From Bolinopsis microptera (taxonomy: Eukaryota; Ctenophora; Tentaculata; Lobata; Bolinopsidae): a stretch of 64,000 nucleotides of DNA. The stretch covers positions 3,355,175-3,419,174 of the forward strand of contig NC_087078.1 in assembly GCF_026151205.1 (NCBI RefSeq), written 5' to 3'. A program made the translations under genes and the position numbers. Positions 33,396 to 44,751 of the stretch are shown one piece after another (the stretch's first letter is position 1; every line of letters starts with the position of its first letter). A model generated the notes under the pieces. That model had not been told where the DNA came from. It saw only the letters and a program-made list of their open reading frames with translations, and searched no databases.

Positions 33396-33926
33396 TATTT
33401 GTAATTTGAACTTTAAATTAGTAAATTATAACGAGCGTGCTAAATCACTCTACAGTCGATCTTCGAGATTGTTCTAGAAGGGCCCCCGACAGTAGAAACC
33501 AACTTCAATCGATGTATTTTCGGACGCTGATTCCGAATCACCCCCCATGACATAGGGTTAAAATGCTCCCCTGACGAGATATTGGCGAAAAACTTCTCGA
33601 TCACGTGATATGACCGTACAAGGAAGTTAGTCTAATTTCTCGTTAGGGTTAGGTTTTCAGCATATGCTTGTGTTAAGGATTGGGTTAGTATATATATAGG
33701 GTTAGGGTTGGGATCAGATTAGAGGGTTAGGGTTTCGAATAGTCGTTCAAGACCAGCTAGAGAACGGGTTGAAAAAGTCACGTGACAGTCGAGTGTAGAG
33801 TGATTAATCATCATCCAAATTATAAGGTCCGATAAGGAACGTGCGATGAGCAATAGACTAGCAATTAGACCAGCAAATAGACTAGCAAGCAATAGACTAG
33901 CAAGCTAGATAAACTTAAAGATCTGA
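33396..33926. other. Intergenic with degenerate TTAGGG-like motifs and short tandem repeats
   Basis: About 33645-33740 has several GGGTTAGGG-like words but no regular array. About 33850-33905 has repeats of AATAGACTAGCAAG. No gene is seen. Confidence 0.5.
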
Positions 33927-34304
33927 TCAAGTCCTGGTGTAATTTAAGGATAGGAGAAGGGGGCTGTCTCGTATGATACTTTGGTTAATTTTGCAGTCTG
34001 TCTGCAGGTCTTGCTCTTTAAGACATCGATTAGTGAAGCCCACATGAGACACCAAAAACCGTTGTACCTTCTGCAAGGTTAAATTGAAAGGAATTCGGTA
34101 GGCCGGCCAATATATCGCGTTAATTGTCGTGCTGATACCGCATCCAGGGATAAAGTCTGTGCCAATCCAGGTCCGCTCGTAGTACTCCGTATTATATTTA
34201 TATAGCTTCACTCTCCAGCAGGAAGGGCAAGTCTCAGCTCCAGCCACTCTCCAAGTTGCATGAAGGCTATATGGCTCCCAATTCCCATCATCTGAAAGGA
34301 CTTT
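33927..34304 (-). CDS. Unrecognised exon-like ORF (125 codons, Cys/Trp-rich)
   Basis: The frame opens right after an acceptor-like TTGAATCAG|AAAG and runs 125 codons to a TGA. Composition is protein-like: 'WRVAGAETCPSCWRV', 'RTWIGTDFIPGCGIST', 'FTNRCLKEQDLQTDC'. There is no ATG, so it would be a terminal exon of a minus-strand gene or a fragment of a mobile-element protein. No upstream exon or polyA signal was found. I do not recognise the family. Confidence 0.4.
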   Translation of the reverse strand, partial: KVLSDDGNWEPYSLHATWRVAGAETCPSCWRVKLYKYNTEYYERTWIGTDFIPGCGISTTINAIYWPAYRIPFNLTLQKVQRFLVSHVGFTNRCLKEQDLQTDCKINQSIIRDSPLLLSLNYTRT

Positions 34305-34323
34305 CTGATTCAATAAAATGCTT

Positions 34324-34446
34324 AGGGGTCGTTCACATATTACGTAATCATTTTTTGGAACATTTTTGCCCCCCCCCCCCCCCCCCCCTCCATAATCAGT
34401 TTTACAAATAGCTATTGTGTAATATCAATATGTGAACGATCCCCCC
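34324..34446. mobile_element. Short MITE with GGGGTCGTTCACATATT-type inverted ends
   Basis: The left end AGGGGTCGTTCACATATTAC is mirrored at the right by AATATGTGAACGATCCCCCC. A run of about 18 C lies inside. Its length of about 123 bp and lack of coding capacity fit a non-autonomous DNA element. Superfamily not determined. Confidence 0.6.
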
Positions 34447-34723
34447 TATGTGATCCGCGATAGCTTGCAACTACAGTTATATCTTTACATGATCTGAGTA
34501 GCACCATTGTATGCCATGGGATCATGAAATAACACGAAAATCGGTACCACATGATCTGTTCATCGACATACAGCAGGGTGTCGTAATTATTGGCGCGTAG
34601 ACAATTTTGCGTGAAATTTTAGCTTACCCAAGCTTTTAGAAACGATCATTACTTGACTTTGAGGGTCACTTTCCTATGCTGATGCAGTGTTGATTATTCG
34701 AGAGATAATCCTTTAAACTACAG

Positions 34724-34873
34724 TTTTATCAGTTATTTAGAATATATATTCGCATGGCAATTGATCGGTGTAGTTGGTGTTGTACACACTGCACTGATAA
34801 TGATATCACGTTGTACGTGTAATGTAAATATAGTGTGGATAATGCGAATATATATTCTAAATAACTGATAAAA
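34724..34873. repeat. Inverted repeat, ~31-bp arms
   Basis: TTTTATCAGTTATTTAGAAT... at 34724-34754 is complementary to 34843-34873 (...ATTCTAAATAACTGATAAAA). About 88 bp lie between the arms. It is possibly a MITE and lies just upstream of the tRNA-like sequence. Confidence 0.75.
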
Positions 34874-34936
34874 TTATATTCCACACAAAGCATGAAATTG
34901 TGCTGTATATGAGTGGTGATTTCGCTCTGAGAATCA

Positions 34937-35009
34937 GGGTCAGTAGCTCAATTGGTAGAGCAAGAGACGCGAAATCTCGAGGTTCTGGGATCATTCCCCA
35001 GTTGTCCCT
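34937..35009 (+). pseudogene. tRNA-like sequence (pseudogene or SINE head)
   Basis: The 73 nt fold as a cloverleaf: acceptor GGGTCAG/TTGTCCC (one T-T mismatch), D arm GCTC...GAGC with the A-box-like TAGCTCAATTGGTAGAGC, anticodon stem AGAGA/TCTCG, and a perfect T stem CTGGG/CCCAG. The T loop is ATCATTC, not TTCRANY, so the B box is poor. The base before the would-be anticodon CGA is G, not T. It is therefore probably inactive. I saw no SINE body repeated here. Confidence 0.55.
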
Positions 35010-35554
35010 AGTTTTTCAGAGTTAATCATCACATATAGACAGCATGAGAGTAGGCCTGGCCATCTCGTAGTGAGAAACTACAGTTTAGTCTAAAAACGAA
35101 GTCCGAAAGAAGAAAGAAGCTAAATTGTAAACGTCGTCGATAATTACGACGAAAGAGAAAAATTTGGATTATTGGACTTTAAATTGAATGTTGAAGCTTC
35201 CAGTTCCCCTGAATTCCGGTATGCGTCCGCCCGACTATATTTTATTGCGTCAGTTATGAAAGAGAGCTTTTAGTTTTATAAAAGCTACAGTTTTCTATAT
35301 GTTTCGCTATCGGTTGAGAAGCTGTGCACTTTATTAGTCTAAAGAATAATTTCAGGAAAAATTCACCGAAAAAATTACACATAAATCCCTTACTCCTCCA
35401 TAAAATTAACCAAGTGGGAAATCAACCCTTTAAAATTAAATAACGGCCTTATAAAATTAAATAATGGGTTTTGAGGTACATCAACACTGAACACAAAATT
35501 CTAAAATTAAGAAAAAGTTCAAACGATCGTCTACAGACCAGTTTTTGAATTTTT

Positions 35555-35593
35555 AAGTTGTAACATTCAAGTTGAACTTGAATGTTACAACTT
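35555..35593. repeat. Near-perfect 39-bp palindrome
   Basis: AAGTTGTAACATTCAAGTT (35555-35573), one spacer base, then its exact complement (35575-35593). It lies about 18 bp outside the left end of the TIR element at 35611. Confidence 0.85.
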
Positions 35594-35610
35594 TTCTGTA
35601 TGTTAAGTAA

Positions 35611-37267
35611 AATTACTGGGCAGCGCTCAGCCTGTCATTCCGCCGAATCTCTATTATGTTTATGAATATAATGGCCTGCCCCAGGCCCCCAGCTAGGTAC
35701 GATTGAGATAAAACGTGTCTCATGACGTTGATAAAGTGAAACTGGTCGTCGGATTCATTATCTGTATCTGAATGCTCGTAAGTCGGCATTATATTAACGT
35801 TAAACTAGAGTAGTACGTGACGGTGAGTCTTTATTTTTATTGTGCGTGTTTTTCCACGTGAGAGTCGCGTAAAGTAAACCCGTTGAAACAGTATCGCATT
35901 GAGCTGTTATACTTATAATAGTAGCCCTATTAAGGCAACTATAACATCATGATTTGAACACTGTCATTTGCTTTTTTCCCTTGAATATTTTTTACAAGGG
36001 ATGAAATCTGTGGTAAATAAAATGCACTCTAAAATCCAGATCTATAAAACGGATAACGAGATACCGGGATTTGGAGTACGTGAATTTGTATTTTTATTGT
36101 GCGTGCTTTTCCAGCATGAAGTCTCAAGATTCCGAGGAACAATAAATAAGTATCAAGTTCAAAGAACATGTTATCTTACTAATACTGGGTACTGAATTCA
36201 GAATTGTACCAAAGATCTTATCTTCATGAACTCTCATATCTTTGTACAATTACAAATTAACATCTTGCAGAAGAATATGTGAAGATAAGAATCATATCTA
36301 CTTATTAGCTTGAAATTATCACAATGTGGTTCAACTGCAAAGGTGCCGTACCGGAAACTCGTACTTCGTTTTATAGATCTAGATTGTAAAATTAGTGGGG
36401 CGTGGGCGTTGTATTTCCCATGGATTTAAACCCTCGACTAAATCTCGAGAAATGAGACCAAATTTTTTTATAAGTCATATCACGTGATTGATACAGTTTT
36501 TCACTGATAACTCGCGTAGAATTTGAGGAGGTAGGGGCTACTAGAATCAAGTACGTTTGCTCAAGGACAATTTGCGAGTAAAACGATAAGACAAGACGGT
36601 GTTAGACTTAGTGTAAGTGTAACTTATTGTTTCCATAGGGCGGTATATACTATATAAGTTAATGATCTTAGCTTATGGAGGGGGGTTTGTTTTAAAACAT
36701 ATAACTTTATAAGAGATACGAAAAGTTTGTTTTAGCTTTCAAAATACATGTTTATTGTTTACCTTATCGAACCTTATTTGGACGGACATTACGTGAACGC
36801 TGGATCGAGGCCCTAACGTTCATTTTAATGTCCGTTCAAATAAAGTCCGTTCATTTAAGGTCCGTCAAACTCAAAGTTAATGTCCGTTGAATTTTTTAAA
36901 AAAAATTTTCCACTTCGAACTTTTTGTCCAGAATATGACAACTATAAAAACTTTATTGTGCCGTAAGTTAACGACGGAAAGGTTCTCCTTGGTCTGCCGG
37001 AGGCACAGAAAACTTTACTGGTATTAGGGGGTGCACGATAAAAATATTAATAAACTTGCTGATCGGATTTAAAAAATTTTTGTACCACTGTTTTCTAGAG
37101 ACTGTGAGAATTTTGACAATACCAAATTTGTTATACCTTTTTTGGAAAGATTAGTGAGTTTCGCCTAAGTGCCATATTTGCAGATGCTTTACCTGGGGAC
37201 CTCAGGCTATCATGTTCATTAACATAGAGATTCGGCGGAATGACAGGCTGAGCGCGGCCCAGTAATT
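35611..37267. mobile_element. DNA-transposon-like element with ~50-bp terminal inverted repeats
   Basis: The left end AATTACTGGGCAGCGCTCAG ... CATTCCGCCGAATCTCTAT is repeated in inverse at 37204-37267, with weaker similarity reaching further inward. The interior of about 1.55 kb shows no transposase, so the element is non-autonomous. It contains the ACGGAC palindromic repeat at 36781-36890. Decayed copies of the end lie at 3789 and 19519. No target duplication was assigned. Confidence 0.7.
36781..36890. repeat. ACGGAC palindromic repeat, uninterrupted copy
   Basis: GACGGACATTACGTGAACGC ... CTAACGTTCATTTTAATGTC pairs with itself as an imperfect palindrome, followed by TCCGTTCAT, GGTCCGTCAAAC and TGTCCGTTGAA units. 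Its reverse complement matches the rejoined flanks of the LTR element, so it acts as a paralogous empty site. Confidence 0.65.
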
Positions 37268-37984
37268 CCCAATATCGTGTGACCCAACAGAGGGGATTGT
37301 GGAAGGACACGTACATTTTTCATTAACACGTGCCCTGATCACCCCCTCCGTTGAGCTACTATACGGGGAACGTTGACCGCCAGTCTGTAGTCAGATCGTT
37401 AATAAATTATACTTTAAAATTGGTTGCCGGGTGGCACAGTAGCGCATTTCGCCGATCTAGCCAGAGTCGCTGTGAGAAGCCTTATTAAGTGCGCGGCGCG
37501 GCACAGTAACGCATCGCGCTACAATGGTGTCAGTGAGAGACGTTAAGTTAGGTGAACATTGGTACAAAAATATGATAATCTAGCAGTTTATCTCAAAGTT
37601 AAAATCACTATTTGTTAAAGTATACAAACAGTTCTATTCAAAAGAACAAAGTCCGAGAGCAGAGAGAAGATTTGGAGACTATACACGCATATGTGGGGTT
37701 TAAATTTGGTATTAGTAATTTTAGGGTTCGACCGAAAATGTTGGTCGGTTGGTTAATAGGGAGCAGTCACTGTCATTAGAATTATCAGATTAGGAGCAAC
37801 AATTAGAATCAAATTGGACATATTGTGTATTGTGTATTGTGTATTGTGAAATCAGTGAAACCTAGAATGGCGGTAAAATGCTAGCGCGCCTTGTTATGCG
37901 CGCTAACATACTAGCTGCTGAAAATAAAGAAGTATATGCATGATAATGTCGTTTGGCGTCAGCGCCTGCCGATACCTGGATTAT
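37268..37984. other. Intergenic, no gene seen
   Basis: Two imperfect copies of GGCACAGTAGCGCATTTCGC-like sequence lie at about 37433-37540, and a short (TGTATTG) run at about 37824. No coding exon is supported. Confidence 0.35.
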
Positions 37985-38725
37985 ATTGTGTTTAACTTAG
38001 AATTCAGTGAAATTTTTGTCATTCCATTCAGCACCATACCTGTTTTGGGCATTCATCAATGACTTTTGTAATTTATTCTTAACAGAAGAACAAAAGGAAT
38101 TAAAATTAAATGAGCCAATTTTACAAAACTCATTCCACAGCCACGCTGATTTATAAATGAATTGTTTAGTTGGAGAAGGTGTGATTAACATATTGTCTTT
38201 CCTATGAGATATGGTGAACAAAGAGAACATTGAAATTGGTACTCTTGTCTTAATTATCTTAAAAAATTCCATTAGGCAACGTAGTCTATATAGGTTCTCT
38301 ACAGCTAGTAATTTATGTTTTGCAAATAGAGGTTTGGTAGACTCCTTAACATAAAAATCGCAACCCAAACGTTGGGAGCCGAATAGAACGGTCTAACTCT
38401 AGCACATGTTTTGAATTTGTCTACATACCTTTTATGGTCTCCGAATAGAATTCTTATACATTTCTTCTGAGTAATAAATAGTGGTTTTAACTGGATATTA
38501 GGAATACCTCCCCACACAGAAATAGCAAAACCGAGATGTGATTCAAAGAGAGAATGGTAAATTTGTTTATATAGTGATTCTGGTAAGCATTTCTTAATAC
38601 GGTAGATACGTCCACAAGCACTGCTTAGTTTTTTGTTAAGAGATTTATGTGTGGTTTCCAACTTAATTTGTCATCAATAATTACTCCAAGGAATTTAGTT
38701 TGACTAACACGCTTGATTACCTATA
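37985..38725 (-). pseudogene. 5'-truncated CR1/L2-like retrotransposon fragment
   Basis: Two overlapping minus-strand frames (38305-38725 and 37997-38368) give the end of an RT protein. First 'TKFLGVIIDDKLSWKPHIN', then 'FAISVWGG', 'TQKKCIRILFGDHKRYVDKF', 'KTCARVRPF', and after a frameshift 'VKESTKPLFAKHKLL' to 'AWLWNEF' and the terminal 'NRYGAEWNDKNF'. The RT catalytic part is absent. The truncation point lies near 38725. It is a well-preserved copy of the family seen decayed at 6640-9700. Confidence 0.8.
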
Positions 38726-40289
38726 CATCACATCTCCGCAAGCAATCCTCGCGCGCGCCCAACTTTTTCGTTGCATGGTGACGAACGGAAGGAAGGACAC
38801 ACGACATATTTAAACCCACCTATCTCGTTCTCCAAAATTCACGTTTTCCTGCAAAAACCTCCATTTGTAACCTTTCACTATTGCTTTTTTTCAAAAGGGT
38901 GAAAAAGAAAAAATTAAACATTGGACATCGTCAACCAAATATTTACCTTAATGATTTAATTTTACTTTGTCTTAACCATTTTAAGCTTTATTTTTTTTAT
39001 ATATATAATATTTTTTAAAACTTTAATGTCGAATTAACCACATTTAATCCAGTTGTCAAAAATACGCGTACGTCTAAGTAAATTGATCGTCGGTCGCGGT
39101 TGTTATATGATTCTAATATATGACAACCGAAAAGAAAACTCTCGCAACAACCTTTATACTTCTATTTTATGTCTTATGTCACAATAAAGGATAACATTTT
39201 AAATTTGTCTCACTATTCATTTCCACTAGTGAATTTACCAATGAGCTGTCTTGCTATAATATATGCTAGTAAAGTCGTGCTAAGTTGTTGTGTTCCAGCA
39301 GTTGGTGTGGAATGGAAATTTGTAGTCGTCACGGTTAACTCAGCCAAATGATTAGCATGGTACACCACACACTGTGTTTTCAGACTACTGCAGAAATAAA
39401 TTGAATCTTGTACAATAATTTCAGTACATAGTCATTGGAATATAATATAGGTCAGTATAGTACTATGGTTTACAGTTCACCTCAACTCAGATGTAAATGT
39501 ATGATGGTTGCTTGAGTCTAAGATACTTGATCTTTTGACAAAAGGAAAACAAAATTTAAGGAAACAAAATTTAAATTTTATTGCCAATACATTATGAATT
39601 CTATTTGGATCTATAAAAAAAACTGTATTTAGTTTCCTTTTATTATTGTGATGTTATTTTCCAGTTTTCTTTGCCCTTGCTTGCCGTTGATGTCATCAGT
39701 TTTGGGACTTGCTAAAATAGATGTATATTGCAATGGCGAAACATATTGTGTATACTAATTCTTTGTTTAACTATGTGCCACCCTGCTAAATTTTGTTTGC
39801 CTTATACCCAAAAGTTTTCTAATGTCCTACTAATTTGTTTACTGTAGAATTCATTAAAAGTGATCCTGAGATGATCAGACTGATAGATTCCCCATTTAAA
39901 ATATATAACAAAATACTTTCGATCCAAAAACAGGCTAGAAACCATGTTTTTTGATCTTTTGAAGTTTTGAGCAAATTTCTTTAGTCGGCATACCGACAAA
40001 ATTTGCATGATGCTGCAATAGAACTAGCTACACATGATAGTATCAAAATTAAGCTGTTATTTCAGAATCTCCTGGTTATAAATTCAAAAAAGTGTACTTG
40101 TATCAATTCAACTTGAAAATATTTGTATCACGTTTTTTACCTTTCCAAGAAATTCCCACTTGATATTCTTTATTGAAGTTTTATTAGTTCCACTCTGCAG
40201 GCATGTGTTATCACTATGTACACAAGCACTGCAAAATCTTTAAATGCAATCTTACTGCTGACACAGCATGGATACACCTACTTAATTTG
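38726..40289. other. Intergenic, no gene seen
   Basis: The stretch is AT-rich without supported exons, RNA genes or clear repeats. Short open frames look random. Confidence 0.4.
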
Positions 40290-40297
40290 CCTAACAC

Positions 40298-40883
40298 CAG
40301 AGGCGGCTCGTGGGAGCTGGCTGGCAGTTTTGTTGGGGGTCCAATCGATGGACTGGGGGAGAGGGGCTTGGAGCCGGCTCAAGCTGATCCATCCAAACTA
40401 CCGATTACATTACACACAGGGCCTTGTAAATGTAAAGTGTACACTTTACAGGCGACAGCAAACAAAAACAAAAACTTATAACATGGGTGAAACAGGACAC
40501 CACACGTGTACGATCTCAGCCGCACAGTATCACAACAGTCAATAGTTCAAAGGGTCCTGGACCCCCAAATCGAGGCAAATCATAATAGATTACCTGTAGT
40601 GGGATGCGCACGATGTGCTTTGTAACGTTTACAATTAACTATGTGTTAAAACTGCGCGGCTGAGTAGTCCAGAGGTAGGATTGGACTCCATACAACACAA
40701 AATTTCACGAAGATCATGCGTGCGCTTACATTAAAACGTATGATAGTAAACGAAGACCTTTATATTGCGATTTGTTATTTCCTAACACTATTACTAATTA
40801 CTATTTCTATTTTAAGCACCAGCCACCAGATAATAATTTAAAGGCGTCCACGGACGCCTGGACGCCCTCAATAGCCGCCTCTG
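40298..40883. mobile_element. hAT-type MITE, 586 bp, 8-bp target duplication
   Basis: The ends are CAGAGGCGGCTCGTG and ...AATAGCCGCCTCTG. CCTAACAC occurs directly outside both ends (40290-40297 and 40884-40891). CAG...CTG termini with an 8-bp duplication are diagnostic of the hAT superfamily. No transposase is present. Confidence 0.85.
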
Positions 40884-41172
40884 CCTAACACTGCCATATT
40901 TTGTCTATCACATGACTGATAAGGACTCATTTGTAAATCAAAGAGGATTATTGATCCTTATCAACGGTTTTGAGTTTTTTTTAGATAAATTGCAACCCTT
41001 AAACGTTTTCGTACAATCATTTATCATCAAGGAGTCAGTGTTCCAAATAGGTCGGGACAACGTCCGAAAAGCATGCCCTGCATGGAGCACTTATTTTGTT
41101 TCTTAAATTTCATAGAATGATATCATTAATCCAATTTGAGCCAATCAGGCATCAGCCGACGTGTGGCTTTTA

Positions 41173-41459
41173 CAGTGGCGTAACGTTGCCTGTTGGCGCC
41201 CCCTGCCGAAAAGGCGCCCCCCTGTTGGCGCCCCCTCCCCTTTTGGTGCCCCTCCCTAAAATTGAACAAATTAGGTGATTTTAGAGGATACGCCGGTAAA
41301 ATCTCTAAAAAAGTGTGTATCTAGAGCAAAACGCGCAGTTTTGCTAGTACTTTAGTTAAGTTTTCGAAATTGTCCCACATTCAAACGACGATTTGGCGCC
41401 CCCCTAAGACGGCGCCCCCCTGCACAGCGGGGTCAGCAGGGCCCTTCGTTACGCCACTG
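41173..41459. mobile_element. hAT-type MITE, 287 bp, 8-bp target duplication
   Basis: The ends are CAGTGGCGTAACG and CGTTACGCCACTG. GGCTTTTA flanks both sides (41165-41172 and 41460-41467). The interior is GC-rich with repeated GGCGCCCCC words. It lies about 340 bp upstream of the C/EBP start codon, probably in the 5' intron. Confidence 0.9.
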
Positions 41460-41798
41460 GGCTTTTATGGTTATCTATGATATGTATAATCTGTAATAAA
41501 GATCAAAATTCAAATTTGTATTCCCTAAAATTTGTATTCCCTATGGCCCAGGGCCCTGGAAGTGACCTTTGCTAAAAACTTATGCTATCCATAAATTAAT
41601 AACTTTCCAATCAGCGAGGCAGGTACTGTGATGCTTCAGAATCTGTTCTTAAAATAGAGACCATCAGCAGGCTTGTAATAATTATAGCTTTAGTCTGGCT
41701 ATTTTTTCAATTTGGGACCAAAAATATTGTTTGAATCACTGTTTTTAAGTGCCTATTTATAACTATTTCAATAACAAAAACACTGATTCAGGTTTACC

Positions 41799-42962
41799 AT
41801 GGCTGTTACCTCTGCAAAGTTTAAAAGCGGTAGTGTCTCTGACTCACTTGTGAATTCAGAAACCCTCGATGCCTACATCAAGGATATTGATTTAACAACG
41901 CCTACACTTCTTGAAATACTAGACTCGGATTTTGATGGAATGTTAAGTGCTAGCATAACAAGATCATTCAATTTTGATGAAGCAATTCACAATGTGCCAA
42001 TGGATACTTCTTCAAATGCTGAACTTCAAAGAAACAATAAATCATCTGAAAAATCAAAAAATAATGAATCAGAGAAACCAAAAGTTAAAAGTGAGCCAGT
42101 GCAATACACGCCAATACATGTGGCTGAACTGATAACCAAACATTCTGGAAAACAGTCCCCTAGAGAAAATGTTAAAATTTCCAAATTCAATGCTGACGAT
42201 GGACACCATTCAGATTATGGTTTTGAGGGATCAAAGAAATATCCTAGCAAGCCAGCCAATATAGGCTTAACATTGCAAACACCATCCTCATCATGTCAGA
42301 ACATCTCTAAATACATGAGTTCCCAGGACATTCCAGACTGTCTTGATGCTTCGTCTGCTTCTTCAATTTGCTCAGAAAATGAGTATTGTCCAGTTTCATC
42401 ATCGTCCTCTCCTCATATAAAACAACGCAGCTCTGAATCAGACTCGCTACAAAATATGCCTGAAGGGAAGCGGTTTAAAGGAATTTCCAAGAAGGAAGAT
42501 GAATACAGGCGACGAAGAGAGAGAAACAACATTGCTGTAAGGAAGAGCAGACAGAAAGCTAAACAGAGAATTATGCAAACTCAGGTTCGTTTTTGGTGAT
42601 AGTAAAGTTTTGTTCTATTTTCTTGTGACTTTGCTTTAATAGATTGACTACAATGTACATTGTACATTCATTCTTTTCAATAACAACATTAAATACTTAG
42701 ATATTTAGCCTTCATGGATGACAATATAATATTACAAGTCATTTCGTATTCACACATTTTAATTCAAACATTTCAGGAAAGAGTTATGGAGCTCAACGAC
42801 GACAACGATCGGTTGAGAGAGAAATGCGAAAACCTGCAAAAGGAGCTGAACATTCTGAAAGCTATCGTTAACAGTGGTAACTTCATCGCTCCAGATGGAA
42901 CGATGTACAAAGTCAACGCTTCTCAACTAATAACTGATGTCCCTGGTTCAAGACTAAAATGA
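41799..42962 (+). CDS. C/EBP-family bZIP transcription factor (two coding exons)
   Basis: Exon 41799-42584 (262 codons) joins in phase 0 to 42777-42962 (61 codons plus stop) for a 323-residue nuclear protein. The donor is CAG|GTTCGT, slightly off consensus; the acceptor is ACATTTCAG. The basic region at about 234-262 (DEYRRRRERNNIAVRKSRQK...) carries the C/EBP DNA-contact core RERNNIAVRKSR. The leucine zipper at about 263-300 follows on exon 2 (ELNDDNDRLREKCENL...). C/EBPs bind TTGCGCAAT-like sites as dimers. VKSEP at 96-100 fits a sumoylation motif as in vertebrate C/EBP regulatory domains. The N-terminus has acidic/hydrophobic blocks (residues ~20-60) that could activate transcription. An acceptor-like GATTCAG ends 8 bp before the ATG, suggesting a noncoding first exon upstream. 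The basic region is nearer C/EBP alpha/beta than gamma. Confidence 0.93.
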
Positions 42963-43990
42963 AGACTGATTCCAAACACTCAATATCACACAAAGATGGT
43001 TTACCTACCAGGATGTGATGTACAGTTCTTGATTACACTAAAATAAAATCACTGAAGTAAACCTAAAACAAACACTGACAAGCAAGTGAGGAGATATTAT
43101 GTGGGCTGCAGAATGAAAAGACGGAAACTATGTGATCAATTAATCAAGGGTGATTTGAAATTTGTTTAATGCTATCCAGATATTATATAATAATCAACCC
43201 TGAACCTTGATTTAACTGTTGAATTACTGATTTTTCAATGTCGTAAAATTTGTGCTATGTGTGGATGTGATCTCATGACAATCAAACGTATAGCGGGAAT
43301 TTCACTCAGTCTTAATTGCAGAATTAATGTATTGTAGTTATAGAAGCTTAGAATTAGAAAACTTTCTTGGATTGAACCGAAACAGTTCAAATATATTCAC
43401 CGCTTATATTCGAATTTAGGAACCTAATCTGTTTTGTTTAAATCTGTTATTTAATGAGTTCTCATATTATGAGAGTATTTTTACAGAATAACATACTAAC
43501 CAATACAAAAGAGATGTAATTCAATCTTTTGTCGTGCAACCTTGGCCTAGGACAATCAAAAGTATTAGTTATTTAATCTAAGTGAAAATTAGATTAAACC
43601 ACATTCTGTGTTAAGATTAAGACTTAGATAATATTATGTCGTTTCAAAACGTTTCAATATCTTCACAAGTTAATCAGTTGGTATTTCACTGGTCATTTCA
43701 CGATAAGACTTTTTCGCTTTTTAACTCTTCAGAATATTTTAATCATTTTAGAGACTTCAAACGATGATTATTTTTAGATATTGCATACAATTTGATATGT
43801 GGATGTCTTTGGGTCAGCACAATATTTTTCTCTTGTCGATTGAACTCTCATTTTATTTAATCTAACTTATTCTTTAATTAAATTATTGATGGGCAAAGTT
43901 TAACAACTATTTATTTGGGAATTAATCAGATTTCATTAATAATGACGTGCATCATGATGAAGTACAAATAAAGCTTTTGACCAGTAATTT
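42963..43990 (+). other. Likely 3' UTR of the C/EBP gene
   Basis: AT-rich sequence with an early AATAAA at 43042 and another at 43967 (AGTACAAATAAAGC). Either could serve as the polyA signal. Several ATTTA words lie between them, which can mark unstable mRNAs, but in such AT-rich DNA this is weak. Confidence 0.5.
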
Positions 43991-44264
43991 TATTTCTTAA
44001 TTCACATTCAGCTTTTTGAATGAGTCAGGGAACAAACAAGTTATTTATTAATCCATTAGGTTACTTATGAATCACATGGATAACCAATTAATATCCACCA
44101 GATTGAACATGGATATTTCGCTTTTTCTTGAGATTATTTTCAATTTTCATGCACCTTTAACTGTTGATTCTCAGAATGTATTATCTTATTATCGGAGCTT
44201 GTTCAAATTTGATTAGATGGGTATTCAACCGGACACAGTTTTAAAGAATTAACGTGACTTTGAT

Positions 44265-44478
44265 AACGCTACCAACCAAAATCCAACAATTCTCCCATAA
44301 CCTCTGTAATATTTCTACCAACCAAAATCCAACAATTCTTCCATAACCTCTGTAATAACGCTACCAACCAAAATCCAACAAGTTTTCCATAACCTCTGTA
44401 ATATCGCTACAAACCAAAATCCAACAATTCTCCCATAACCTCTGTTATATCGCTACGGACCAACCAAAATCCAACCGT
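44265..44478. repeat. Tandem repeat, ~48-bp unit, about 4.5 copies
   Basis: The unit is built from CTACCAACCAAAATCCAACA followed by ATTCTCCCATAACCTCTGTA. Copies differ by a few bases, so it is not newly amplified. Confidence 0.85.
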
Positions 44479-44751
44479 AATCCTTTCTCAGAGAGAAAGC
44501 GGCAGCCGGCACACATAATCAAACAGTAATGCTACTCAGAGGTGTGGTGCTAACTGAAAGTTGAGAGAGTGTAAAACTTACCCCTGGCTCACTTACCGGT
44601 CACTTACCCCTGGCTTGGGAGCTCCTGTTATAACCTAAATACATGCCCGCGTGTACTGGCCTAATTATGAGCTTAAATTGAAGTGGTTACTGGCCAAGAT
44701 TATTCCTAATGCTTTGTGCCCATTTGAGTACTGGTTTGAGGTGGAGTCACG

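Noticed and set aside
33640-33745. TTAGGG-like words suggesting an interstitial telomere
   Set aside because: The words are irregularly spaced and degenerate with no tandem run, so chance or an AT-rich repeat explains them.
40203-40545. Two overlapping plus-strand ORFs of 92 and 109 codons
   Set aside because: They mostly lie within the hAT MITE at 40298-40883 and have no domain features.
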